Shown in pieces: positions 17,930 to 26,493 of a DNA stretch of 42,080 bases. Origin of the DNA: Candidatus Woesearchaeota archaeon (GTDB taxonomy: Archaea; Nanobdellota; Nanobdellia; Woesearchaeales; JAHWHD01). The stretch is from NCBI GenBank assembly GCA_019323525.1, contig JAHWHD010000060.1, forward strand, positions 1 to 42,080, read 5' to 3'. Position 1 is the first letter of the stretch. Every line of letters begins with the position of its first letter. The notes below the pieces were generated by a model. That model saw only the letters and a list, made by a program, of their open reading frames with translations, did not search any database and was not told where the DNA came from. The position numbers and the translations under genes were made by a program.

Positions 17930-20900
17930 TTAACCAAACCAGTTGCCAAGCCCTGCCTGGACCTCTTTCTCTTTACCAAAAACCCCTTCAACCCTCCTTT
18001 TTGTCAATTCCAAGGTCTGCTTAAGATAAACTGGGACATTGTACTTGTTAGCCAAACTTATTGACGGCTCCAGATATTTAACTACTGAACCTTCTGCTAT
18101 TGTAAAGATGAGCTTACCATTGCACTTTATGCATTTACCAACCAATGGTGGGCGCCTATATTTTTCATTGCAGCTAACGCATCTAAACTGCTGTTGCGAA
18201 AATTTCCTTAAGTTTCCCTTTGTATCTCTAATAAAATGTTTTTCAATAACCAATCTTGCCACATCTGATTCATCAGCAGCACGAACTTTAACTGCAAGAT
18301 CCATCTGAGATGTGAGTTTATCCTGCATAGAAGGCAATGTTTTGTATGCAGAACAGAGGACTCCTGAGTTGATATCGTCCGTATCGTGCGTGAAGCCCAT
18401 GCCTTCGTATTGGTTCGGCGTGTTCAACACCTTTTTAATCTGTTTAATCTGTATCTCCCACGGCATTTTATACTGTTTGCAAGCTTCATAGAACTCTAAA
18501 GGATACTTCCAGACAATATCAACATCAAAAGCCATGTCATCTACTTCGCTTGGAGCCAAAACAGAGGTCAAAACTAATGGAGCGTCCATTGTAGAACCCC
18601 TGCTCTCCGGAAGATAAAGCCTTGAAAAATTTAAGAAAGTATCAAGGAGTAAGAGAAAGCACGATTCATCACCATCGCAATCCCTCCTCATCGCGGCATG
18701 GAACAGAGGATGCGCTAGAAATCCTTGGGTTTTTGAAAATCCAACAATCCTCCCCAAAGTGCCTGCACTTGTATGGGGTGCAAGACCGATAATCAAATGG
18801 CCGACAAGATCGTTCTTTGTTTTTAGGTTATAAAAAGAATCTAAGCCATAAAGTTTTAACAGCAATTCGTCGATAAAATTTGCAGTTCTATAAAAAATTT
18901 CGTCTGCAGGTTCATCCGGAGAATCAGGACAGCAAGGCAGGATTACGTCCTGCGGCTTTATTTCCAGTATTTGATCAGGATTTTCAAGGGACTTACCTTT
19001 TACGTCATGAGTATACCCCATTGTTTTTAACTGTTCAATAGAAGTTCTTATCTCTTTTGGCTTAAAATGTGTGATTCCAATCTCACTGGCATCATACCTT
19101 ATAGTTCCATCCTTATTTACTGCCAAGTTATGTTTCGCGCGCAATATTCCTTTTAGAAGATGCTCTGGAATGTGTTCTTTGTTACTTGTTCCCTTAACGC
19201 CCTTGATAAGATCAGGATAAACCTGCGAATTTAAGCTCTTTAGCGCATTATTGAAATATCTCCTGACATCTATATCCTGGCGTTTATATGGTGCAGCTTG
19301 GCCGTGTTCGCACTGATTAGAATCTATAGTGCCACAAAACTTGCAAAAATACATTTTTTTGGTATTTTTACCGCAAGCATCACAAATCTTGTATATCGTC
19401 TCAAGATTACAGTCCCCACATTTGTAGATGGGAAAATCAGATCTGACTTTTCCTAGTTCGAGAGCAGATTGAAAACTCCTCATCCTGCCCCCTTGTTCAC
19501 CAACTGGAAAAAGAACATGTGGATTGCCCGTCATTTTACGTATCTTTGCTTTCTCAGGCCTACCCATCCTTGCACCGATGTAAACTCCTGACTTATCGCG
19601 AATCTCTATGCTTGAGATAATATTAACTAATTCTAAAACTGAATCTCCATCATATTTTGTAACAATCGAATCATTGAAATCCAAATCATTCAAATTTGCT
19701 AGAAATCCGTGTAGCCAATCCCTTTCTAAGACAACGAATTCGTTGTTTGCTAAAATGTGGGGCACCCCTAACTTTTCCAATACTGCTTTTGCAGCTTGGT
19801 CTATAGCAACCACCATCTTATTTTCTTTTAGTGTTGCTTTCTTTAACCATTTGAACAATATGCAGAACTCTTCCATGTTAATATCTGCCCAGTGAAAAGT
19901 GTATCTTGGATGTAGGGGAATCTTTAATTTTTTTGATATCGTGACTGCGAGAGGTGCAGGTATCTTTTTGAATGGATTTTCGAATAACTCTCCCAGCATT
20001 TCAGAACTGAAGTTAAGAAACTCGGATAATTTTTCAACATCAAGATTGCCGAACATACTGACAACTGACTTCTCGAATTCTTGGAACCACCACTCTTCGC
20101 AATACCCTGGAGGAACAAGAACATGGGCACGATTCAAAAAATCTCCATAATTTACAAGCACGTCTCCTAAAAACAGAATCTCTTTGATTTTAGGATTTAA
20201 TTGCTTGGCCATTGCCTCATCTTCGACAAAAAAAACTGAACCGTCGTTGAGTTTAACTATTGGTCCTTCGATTAAATCGCATGGAGTAAAAGCCGCTCCT
20301 TTCCCAGGTCTCTCAACCTTTAACTGAGTGCCTATTGCAATAAAATTATTTAGAACAAACATTGTTGCCGGATGCACAGACTGGCCAGAATAACCAGACG
20401 TCCTAGACCTTCCATATCTTAACCTAAACCCCCCTTTTTCAAGTGGATGAGATAAGACAGGCCTTCCTGCAACTAGGTCCTTTACATAAGTATAATCAGG
20501 AAGAATCTTTGGCTTCTCGCTTGTTTCTTTTTTCTTTTTTGAACTGCTCGTTGCTTTTGCTTTCTTCTGAATGTTCAAGAATTCTTCTAGAAACCCCCAA
20601 TGGCCAAGCCCAAACTCTTTACCCCACTGCGATAAAGCTTTCCATAGCTTAGGAGCTTTTAAAGGGATACAGCTTGAATGTATTAAACAATACCCGCTTC
20701 TTAGAAGGTTAGTCTGTATCCTCGGAAGATCTTTATAATTAGATACCTCCCATTTTTCAGAAGGGTCCCCGCTTATCTCTATTGGAATATTATTTCCCAT
20801 AAACTCGGTTTCAGATTCTGAAGGAAAATACTGTAGGTTGGTTACCCTATTATGATAATCTGTGATTTCAACAAAAATCCTCTTTACCTCATTCTCATCA

Positions 20901-21454
20901 GGATCATAAGCAGCATAACCCATGTGGACCCTTACATAATCTCCTATGATGACTGACCAAGAAGCTGCAGTACCTCCTGCGTTTCTTATAGGTCCTGAAA
21001 AATTCATGCAAAAATACTCCCCGGCACCATCCCTGCGCTTTTTAATGTCTAAGTTAACAAAACCTTCCAAAGGACTGCTCACAACACCAACTGTACCATA
21101 CGCAAACCCTGTCCTGATTCCAATCTCCATTGCCTCTTTCTTATCTTTAAACTTACAGAATTTCTCTTGTGCAATCTCCAGAGCGATTTTTAATGCAACC
21201 CTCCAATCCAAGACTCCGTGCTCTTGCTCAAGCTCGATTATCCTATCTACTACACCCGAACCAACTATTTGCGGAGCCATGACTGATATAAGCCCAACAA
21301 CCCTTTCTGCCATATTCTTTGCCAATGTAACTTCAACTTTATCTACAGGGTCAAAACCTTTAAGCTTTGCAGAACATGCAACATCAAAGGCTCGCTTCAT
21401 ATCAGTATTTAAAGATTCAAAATACGCTTCCATCTCTTTGCTAGCTATCGTCAT
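17930..21454 (-). CDS. polC: DNA polymerase D large (catalytic) subunit DP2
   Basis: Catalytic subunit of the archaeal replicative polymerase PolD. 1174 aa, the normal length, with no intein. The N-terminal half has the family stretch GPIRNAGGTAAS, and the KGGFRLRYGRSRTSG motif follows near residue 340. The double-psi barrel active site is DCDGDE near 924-929, with the two catalytic aspartates, followed by LPESRGSTMDAPLV. Zinc knuckles are CNLETIYKICDACG/CKFCG in the middle and CVSCNEKY/CIKCNGK near 1095-1115. The last residues, Q1166 to F1173 (QAGLGNWF), form a canonical PCNA-binding PIP box. The ATG overlaps the DP1 stop by 4 bp, so the two subunits are translationally coupled. Confidence 0.97.
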   Translation of the reverse strand: MTIASKEMEAYFESLNTDMKRAFDVACSAKLKGFDPVDKVEVTLAKNMAERVVGLISVMAPQIVGSGVVDRIIELEQEHGVLDWRVALKIALEIAQEKFCKFKDKKEAMEIGIRTGFAYGTVGVVSSPLEGFVNLDIKKRRDGAGEYFCMNFSGPIRNAGGTAASWSVIIGDYVRVHMGYAAYDPDENEVKRIFVEITDYHNRVTNLQYFPSESETEFMGNNIPIEISGDPSEKWEVSNYKDLPRIQTNLLRSGYCLIHSSCIPLKAPKLWKALSQWGKEFGLGHWGFLEEFLNIQKKAKATSSSKKKKETSEKPKILPDYTYVKDLVAGRPVLSHPLEKGGFRLRYGRSRTSGYSGQSVHPATMFVLNNFIAIGTQLKVERPGKGAAFTPCDLIEGPIVKLNDGSVFFVEDEAMAKQLNPKIKEILFLGDVLVNYGDFLNRAHVLVPPGYCEEWWFQEFEKSVVSMFGNLDVEKLSEFLNFSSEMLGELFENPFKKIPAPLAVTISKKLKIPLHPRYTFHWADINMEEFCILFKWLKKATLKENKMVVAIDQAAKAVLEKLGVPHILANNEFVVLERDWLHGFLANLNDLDFNDSIVTKYDGDSVLELVNIISSIEIRDKSGVYIGARMGRPEKAKIRKMTGNPHVLFPVGEQGGRMRSFQSALELGKVRSDFPIYKCGDCNLETIYKICDACGKNTKKMYFCKFCGTIDSNQCEHGQAAPYKRQDIDVRRYFNNALKSLNSQVYPDLIKGVKGTSNKEHIPEHLLKGILRAKHNLAVNKDGTIRYDASEIGITHFKPKEIRTSIEQLKTMGYTHDVKGKSLENPDQILEIKPQDVILPCCPDSPDEPADEIFYRTANFIDELLLKLYGLDSFYNLKTKNDLVGHLIIGLAPHTSAGTLGRIVGFSKTQGFLAHPLFHAAMRRDCDGDESCFLLLLDTFLNFSRLYLPESRGSTMDAPLVLTSVLAPSEVDDMAFDVDIVWKYPLEFYEACKQYKMPWEIQIKQIKKVLNTPNQYEGMGFTHDTDDINSGVLCSAYKTLPSMQDKLTSQMDLAVKVRAADESDVARLVIEKHFIRDTKGNLRKFSQQQFRCVSCNEKYRRPPLVGKCIKCNGKLIFTIAEGSVVKYLEPSISLANKYNVPVYLKQTLELTKRRVEGVFGKEKEVQAGLGNWFG

Positions 21455-23037
21455 TTTCCTTCAAATTTCATGATTTTCACTTGCCTTGTCTGAAGATTTA
21501 CTATCAAAGCTCGTGCAGGTTCTGGAATTATACCCCGTTTAGCCTGTTCAGGTGATTGGGAAACCCAACATGAACAGTTCAAAAGGGTTACGTTTCTATA
21601 CGTTGCTACAGAGGTCCTATGTATGTGGCCTGTTACAAAAAAATCAGGTACAGATTTAATCAACAAAGGATCCTCATCAACATCAGGAATCGAAAGATTA
21701 GAATTATGCGGTGGTGCCAAATGCCTTCTCTGCATTAGAAACTTCATAATCAAGTCTGCTCTAGTCATCCCTCCTGCCTGACGTATGCTGATAATGTTAT
21801 CAGATAAATAAGGAAAACTAAAACCATGATACATCAAGACATCAAAACCAGAAAAGTCATCTGATGAATGTATATTTACAACTGCAGGATTACTTACCAA
21901 AATCACGTTCGGCAGTTGCCATATAGACTTTGCAAAATCCTTGTATAATACTGGCTGCGGCTCAGCAATCCTCATTGCATCATGATTGCCTGGGCAAACT
22001 ATTATCTTGATGTTGGTTGGAATCTTTTTCAAGATTTTGGCGAGCACTTCGTATTGCATATATATATCTTTAATTTCTAGATCATCTTCTTGTCCTGGAT
22101 AGATTCCCACACCCTCTACCAGATCGCCTACAACAAAAAGGTATTTTAATTTAGAAGCAACCGTTCTTTGTTCTGCATTGCCCAACTCACCATTTATCCA
22201 CTTGATTAGCCTATCAAACTCCTTGTGGAGGAAAAGGCTATTGCCAAAATGAAAATCAGAAACAAACATTGCATAACACTCATCTGGAGACTTTTTAAGT
22301 TCTTTATGCACTGGGACATCCGGTAAAAAGATTTTATTTGCAAATACGACGTTTCCGTTATTGACGCCCGCTACACCTATAACTTCATCAAGTACTATAT
22401 CCTTTGCAATGTCGAACATCTCAGGTTTATTCTTATTGATTACTACTTTAATTGAACCTGTTGAATCTTCTACTGTTAATATGATGTTGTTATTTTTAGA
22501 GACCGCTTTTTCATTTATTAGGCCTATCAAAGATGTGTTTTCTTTATCCTTTTTCGCAAGTATCCTGTTTATAGAACTCACGTTTTGTAGTTCTCTTCGG
22601 TTCTTCAACATTTTCTCGAGAGATTTGCATCTCAGATTAAAGTACTTCACAAAATCTTGGACTGTACGTTTTTTAGAAGGTTTACAGTAAGAAGATACAA
22701 TTTTAACGCTTGTGTCTTCGATTTCTTCTGTGTGATGCTGGAGCTCTTCTTTATTGATATAATCTAAGAACTTATTGTATGCAGTTCCCTTGCCCTTTTC
22801 TAAAAAAGCTTTTGATTTTTCAAATTCTTTCCAGTTGATGTCCTTGTTCATGTTCAATTCAGCCAAGTCTGGATTTAGAATAAGTATGTCTTCTGAGACA
22901 TTATTTTTCAAAAGTTCATCAACTTCACCGACCTCCTTTGATGTATCTATTGTATTAAGAAAATCATTGCTTACCAATATATTCCGTTTTAGGAAAAAGT
23001 CTACTATTTGTTTCTTTTTGATAACTTCATTAGACAT
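21451..23037 (-). CDS. polB: DNA polymerase D small subunit DP1 (3'-5' exonuclease)
   Basis: Proofreading subunit of PolD with an OB domain and a calcineurin-like phosphodiesterase. 528 aa from the ATG at 23037; the frame also offers a TTG at 23043, nearer the orc1 stop, but the ATG is preferred. The OB fold is near residues 175-245. Metal-binding motifs follow in order: SDFHFG (about 261), GDLVEG (about 304), PGNHD (about 347), MYHGFSF and TGHIH (about 470). All catalytic His and Asp positions appear present, so nuclease activity is expected. It lies between orc1 (8-bp gap) and DP2 (4-bp overlap). The same orc1-DP1-DP2 order is known beside the origin in Pyrococcus. Confidence 0.96.
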   Translation of the reverse strand: MSNEVIKKKQIVDFFLKRNILVSNDFLNTIDTSKEVGEVDELLKNNVSEDILILNPDLAELNMNKDINWKEFEKSKAFLEKGKGTAYNKFLDYINKEELQHHTEEIEDTSVKIVSSYCKPSKKRTVQDFVKYFNLRCKSLEKMLKNRRELQNVSSINRILAKKDKENTSLIGLINEKAVSKNNNIILTVEDSTGSIKVVINKNKPEMFDIAKDIVLDEVIGVAGVNNGNVVFANKIFLPDVPVHKELKKSPDECYAMFVSDFHFGNSLFLHKEFDRLIKWINGELGNAEQRTVASKLKYLFVVGDLVEGVGIYPGQEDDLEIKDIYMQYEVLAKILKKIPTNIKIIVCPGNHDAMRIAEPQPVLYKDFAKSIWQLPNVILVSNPAVVNIHSSDDFSGFDVLMYHGFSFPYLSDNIISIRQAGGMTRADLIMKFLMQRRHLAPPHNSNLSIPDVDEDPLLIKSVPDFFVTGHIHRTSVATYRNVTLLNCSCWVSQSPEQAKRGIIPEPARALIVNLQTRQVKIMKFEGK

Positions 23038-23045
23038 TTGCAAAC

Positions 23046-24251
23046 TTAAAATAGGGCGTCTTTTAGTATTTGTTGGACTTTTGGAACAGTTGAAGCCGGT
23101 ATTGCAAGAGAAATCTCTCTTGTTCTACCATACCTGCCTTTAGATATTACCTTAGCATTTATAATACCCAACATGTCGAGTTCTCCAATCACATCAGAGA
23201 CTCTTCTCTGCGTTAAAGGCCTTAATCCAGTGTCTTTACATATCCCTTTGTAAATTTCATATACTTCACCTGTAAAAATGATACTAGAGTCTTTATTTCC
23301 TAAAGAAAGTACTGAATACAATGTTGCTTGGTGCTGTTTTGGTTGGGTCGTTACTATATCGATCAATCTATCACGTTCAATCTTCTCTTCTGCATCATCA
23401 ATGTGCGAAATTTTGACAGTTGAACAACACTTCCTTTCTGCTATCTCTCCAGCAACCCTTAACAGTTCCAAAGCCCTTCTTGCATCTCCGTGCTCTCTCG
23501 CTGCATAAGCAGCGCATTTTTCGATGACTCCTGGCTCCAAAACCCCTTGCTTGAAAGCGTTTGCCGCTCTTTGCCTCAAAATATCTTGAATCTGCAACGC
23601 ATTATATGGGGGAAACACGATTTCCTCTTCAGATAAAGAACTTTTAACCCTTGGATCGAGATGGTCAACAAATATTAAATCATTAGAGATACCTATTATT
23701 GAAATCTGAGCTTGTTTTAGCTCAGAATTAATCCTTGTTAGATTATACAGAATTTCGTCCCCTGCTTTCTTGACAAGTTGATCTATCTCATCTAAGATTA
23801 AGATGAGTAATTGCTCTTTTTCGTTAACTGCATTGAAAAACAACTTATATACTTCATCAGTGGGTAATCCAGTTGCAGGAATATCCTTATCGAACGCCCT
23901 TGCGAGTTCTGCTATAAGCCTATACTCTGTATCAGCCACCCTTTTTAGTTTACAGTTAATGTACAAAACCTTAAGAGGGATATTCCTTTTTTCAGCTATA
24001 GCCATAATCTGACTTGTTGTAAACTTGATTGTCACAGTCTTTCCAGTCCCTGTTTTACCATAGATAAAAAGATTAGATGGTTTATCCAGGCGCAAAGATG
24101 GTGCAAGTATATCAGCAACTTGTTGTATCTGTTCATCTCTATGAGATAATGCTTCAGGCGTATAATTAGACTGCAAAACCTTTTTGCTCACAAAAATAGG
24201 TTCCTTTTTAAGATAAGATTCAAAGAAATTCGTCAACCCCTCTTTTACCAT
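23046..24251 (-). CDS. Origin recognition protein Orc1/Cdc6
   Basis: AAA+ initiator that binds origin recognition boxes and loads MCM. 401 aa. Walker A GKTGTGKT is at 65-72, Walker B LILDEID near 151-157, sensor 1 in IIGISNDL, the Arg finger region DPRVKSSL, and sensor 2 in HGDARRALELL. The C-terminal winged helix includes LTQRRVSDVIGELDMLGII and GRYGRTREI. The ATG at 24251 is preceded by GGGGTGAT, a strong Shine-Dalgarno site 5 nt away, and a TATA element lies at 24293-24302. First gene of the orc1-DP1-DP2 operon, transcribed away from the presumed origin. Confidence 0.96.
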   Translation of the reverse strand: MVKEGLTNFFESYLKKEPIFVSKKVLQSNYTPEALSHRDEQIQQVADILAPSLRLDKPSNLFIYGKTGTGKTVTIKFTTSQIMAIAEKRNIPLKVLYINCKLKRVADTEYRLIAELARAFDKDIPATGLPTDEVYKLFFNAVNEKEQLLILILDEIDQLVKKAGDEILYNLTRINSELKQAQISIIGISNDLIFVDHLDPRVKSSLSEEEIVFPPYNALQIQDILRQRAANAFKQGVLEPGVIEKCAAYAAREHGDARRALELLRVAGEIAERKCCSTVKISHIDDAEEKIERDRLIDIVTTQPKQHQATLYSVLSLGNKDSSIIFTGEVYEIYKGICKDTGLRPLTQRRVSDVIGELDMLGIINAKVISKGRYGRTREISLAIPASTVPKVQQILKDALF

Positions 24252-24292
24252 TGAAAATCACCCCAAATTTACATTTTCCAAGAGAAGTGAAG

Positions 24293-24302
24293 GTATATAA
24301 AC
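24293..24302 (-). promoter_or_regulatory. TATA element of the orc1 operon
   Basis: GTTTATATAC read on the minus strand, about 46 nt before the orc1 ATG. It gives a leader of about 20 nt containing the GGGGTGAT ribosome site. It sits only 22 bp from the origin box, so Orc1 bound there could repress its own gene (inference). Confidence 0.55.
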
Positions 24303-24323
24303 CTTTTCTTTTACAACGTCTCA

Positions 24324-24348
24324 CCCCCTTGTTTCGTGTGGAAACAAG
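24324..24348 (-). promoter_or_regulatory. Origin recognition box-like element
   Basis: CTTGTTTC (24328-24335) and GAAACAAG (24341-24348) form a perfect dyad with a 5-nt spacer, flanked by a C5 run at 24324-24328. On the minus strand this is TTTCC-n-GAAAC followed by AAGGGGG, closely matching the Orc1-binding consensus. Confidence 0.7.
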
Positions 24349-24870
24349 TACTCAAAGTAAATGTGGTTTCTCTTGGACCAGAATAGATGCGCAAGTGTTT
24401 TTTTTCATACTCCACACCCTCACTGTTCAGAATATGTTTTGCAAAATATATTTTCAATAACACAATAATTTGTTGATATTGTGTCCTTTATTTATTATTT
24501 ATATTTTCAATATAGAATATAATAATAAAATAATTATACTACAAAATATCTTAAAAGAAACAAAACAAGATCATAGTTATAAGATCACCAAATTTAAAAT
24601 TCCATTTAACAAAAACAAACTAAAACAAATAAATATCTCCAACCATGAGCCACCAACCACAAAAAATAGTTCTATAAGAAATCAGGGTGTCAGACCCCAA
24701 ATACCTTTTTATACAACCCCTTCTACTTTTTGTAGATTTTTCTGTTTTCATCACTCAAGAATAGCAAATCACAGAAAGATTTAAATATCGTCTAAGCTTT
24801 CTATAGAAAATTCAGATAATAAATAAGAATTAAACAATAAAAATAAGATTCAAAAGGGGGATTTGCCGAT

Positions 24871-24918
24871 TTAGCCAAAAAGAAGCCCATATTAGCCTCT
24901 TTTTGACAATAAAGCTAA
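24871..24918 (+). promoter_or_regulatory. Nested hairpin in the leader of the TrmB-like gene (operator or RNA fold)
   Basis: CAAAAAGA (24876-24883) and TCTTTTTG (24898-24905) are a perfect 8-bp inverted repeat. It is nested inside TTAGC (24871-24875) and GCTAA (24914-24918). A TATA-like ATTTAAATAT near 24779-24788 would place this in a leader of about 140 nt. It may be an operator for the regulator or a leader RNA structure. Confidence 0.45.
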
Positions 24919-24952
24919 GAGACATACTTAATCAGTTGTGGAGGCTCATAAA

Positions 24953-25762
24953 ATGATTGTTCAGAAAGAATTTTTAAACAAGTTAAGAGATTTCGGATTA
25001 AACACATACGAATCAAAACTATGGACTGCTCTGTTATCAAGAGGCATTTCTACAGCAGGAGAATTATCTGATATAGCAAATGTTCCTCGTTCTAGAAGCT
25101 ACGACGTATTAGAAAGTTTAGAGAAAAAAGGTTTCATTATTATGAAGCTAGGCAAACCAATAAAATACATTGCTGTTCCTCCTGCAGAAGTGTTGGAACG
25201 TATAAAGAAAAAATTAAAGCAAGATTCAGAAAATCAAATATCTGTTCTGAATGAACTCAAATCCAGCGAGGTTCTTGACGAACTTAACCTTCTACACTCC
25301 CAAGGTGTAGATTTAGTCGAGCCAACTGATCTTTCTGGTTCTTTAAAAGGGCGTAATAACCTTTATAGCCATTTTGATTCTCTGATCAAAAAAGCAGAAC
25401 AATCAGTAACTATCATGACAACTGCAAGAGGCCTCATAAGGAAACAAGAAGTATTCAAGAACTCATTGTCAAAAGCAAAGAAAAAAGGAATAAAGATAAG
25501 GATTCTAGCTCCTCTGACAAAAGAGACCAAAGAAGCAGTTAAATCACTAAAACCATTTGCAGAGATAAAAAATGCAAAAGACACACAGGCTCGTTTTATT
25601 ATCATCGACGGTCAAGAACTTATGTTCATGCTTTTAAATGACTCTGAAGTACATCCAACATATGATACAGGAATATGGATAAACTCAAACTTTTTCGTTT
25701 CTGCGATTGAAGGGCTTTTTAACCAAGTTTGGAAATCCTCAAAATCACCAGAACAAAAATAA
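24953..25762 (+). CDS. TrmB-like transcriptional regulator
   Basis: 269 aa from the ATG at 24953, selected because GGAGG stands 8 nt upstream (24940-24944); the frame continues to a GTG at 24938 that would overlap that site. The N-terminal winged helix-turn-helix reads FGLNTYESKLWTALLSRG...ADIANVPRSRSYDVLESLEKKGFI-type, typical of TrmB. A coiled linker (about 80-110) joins a C-terminal phospholipase D-like ligand or dimer domain (about 125-262). TrmB proteins are sugar- or metabolite-responsive repressors or activators. It stands directly upstream of, and in the same direction as, the oxidoreductase operon, so that operon is its likeliest target. The effector is unknown. Confidence 0.88.
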   Translation: MIVQKEFLNKLRDFGLNTYESKLWTALLSRGISTAGELSDIANVPRSRSYDVLESLEKKGFIIMKLGKPIKYIAVPPAEVLERIKKKLKQDSENQISVLNELKSSEVLDELNLLHSQGVDLVEPTDLSGSLKGRNNLYSHFDSLIKKAEQSVTIMTTARGLIRKQEVFKNSLSKAKKKGIKIRILAPLTKETKEAVKSLKPFAEIKNAKDTQARFIIIDGQELMFMLLNDSEVHPTYDTGIWINSNFFVSAIEGLFNQVWKSSKSPEQK

Positions 25763-25768
25763 ACAAGT

Positions 25769-25777
25769 TTTAAATAT
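25769..25777 (+). promoter_or_regulatory. TATA element for the oxidoreductase operon
   Basis: TTTAAATAT starting 7 nt after the regulator stop, centred about 31 nt before the ATG at 25804. The operon can therefore be transcribed separately from the regulator. Confidence 0.55.
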
Positions 25778-25803
25778 CCTTTGTTATCATGTTTCTTTGA
25801 AAA

Positions 25804-26493
25804 ATGGGCATATTATCAAAATTTAAGAACATCTTTACCGGAAATAACACATTATACTATCCTGGATGCCTTACAAAATTTGTTTTGCCAGAGATTGAAG
25901 AAAATTACAAAAAGATTCTCAACAACCTTGGAATAGAATTTGTTACAATTAGCGACGAATTCTGCTGCGGAAGCCCTGTTTTAAACGCAGGTTATAAAGA
26001 CGATTTTTACAATCTAAAAAAACAAAATTATGGTTTCTTTAAGAAATACGGCATAGGCAAGATCATAACAAACTGCCCTGCTTGTTACTTCATGTTCAAA
26101 AAACACTACCCAGATATTGAAGTTCAACACATCATTTCTGTAATACATAGAAACCTGAAAAAAATACAGAACAAACAATCATACGAGGCAACATACCACG
26201 ACCCTTGCCATTTAGGAAAACACTCAGGAATATTCGAGGAACCTCGCGAAATTCTCAAGAAAACAGGAATTAAACTTAAAGAATTCACAGAAAACAAAGA
26301 AAACTCTCTATGCTGTGGCGGCGGCGGCGTTTTGATAAACAATTTTCCAGAAATTGCAAACAAAATTGCCAGATTACGACTTTCGCACATAAAAACAAAA
26401 ACTTTGATAACTCCTTGCCCGATGTGTTATAAGCATCTAAAAAATAATTCAGATGATATAGAAATCCTTGAATTCAGTGAGGCCCTTTTATGA
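25804..26493 (+). CDS. (Fe-S)-binding protein with two CCG domains (GlcF C-terminal/HdrB/LutA type)
   Basis: 229 aa. Two cysteine-rich CCG domains are complete: CCGSP near 54 with NCPACY near 98, and HDPCHLG near 140 with LCCGGGG near 178 and PCPMCY near 209. This is the electron-transfer or disulfide-type module found as HdrB, LutA, or the C-terminal half of GlcF. It has no ferredoxin domain of its own; that domain is encoded separately at 27650, so together they rebuild a GlcF-like protein. Its stop overlaps the GlcD-like start by 4 bp. Electrons from the flavoprotein would pass through it to an unidentified acceptor. Confidence 0.88.
   Translation: MGILSKFKNIFTGNNTLYYPGCLTKFVLPEIEENYKKILNNLGIEFVTISDEFCCGSPVLNAGYKDDFYNLKKQNYGFFKKYGIGKIITNCPACYFMFKKHYPDIEVQHIISVIHRNLKKIQNKQSYEATYHDPCHLGKHSGIFEEPREILKKTGIKLKEFTENKENSLCCGGGGVLINNFPEIANKIARLRLSHIKTKTLITPCPMCYKHLKNNSDDIEILEFSEALL

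Larger units (their letters stand above)
24277..24377. repeat. 10-bp inverted repeat flanking the origin-box dyad
   Basis: TCCAAGAGAA at 24277-24286 is repeated in inverse as TTCTCTTGGA at 24368-24377, with the origin-box dyad between them. Each arm also resembles a degenerate origin box (TCCA-nnn-GAA). The left arm lies between the orc1 TATA element and its start codon. Confidence 0.6.
24252..24860. other. Probable replication origin (oriC) upstream of orc1
   Basis: This is the longest non-coding stretch of the window. At 24324-24348 a C5 run joins CTTGTTTC-gtgtg-GAAACAAG, a perfect 8-bp dyad; read on the minus strand it is a dyad followed by AAGGGGGTG, the layout of an archaeal origin recognition box. 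A second dyad-plus-G-string (CTAC/GTAG then AAGGGG on the minus strand) lies at 24717-24735. Between them is very AT-rich DNA (about 24400-24650), a natural unwinding region, including ACACAATA/TATTGTGT (24460-24484). Context beside orc1 and polD supports the call. The box matches are by eye against a remembered consensus. Confidence 0.7.

Noticed and set aside
17930..21454. Possible intein in the polD large subunit
   Set aside because: Length is normal, all motifs are contiguous, and no splicing or homing-nuclease blocks are seen.
24470..24784. 104-codon open frame in the origin region
   Set aside because: It is AT-rich, has no ribosome site or promoter, low-complexity content and no domain pattern; it lies across the presumed unwinding region.
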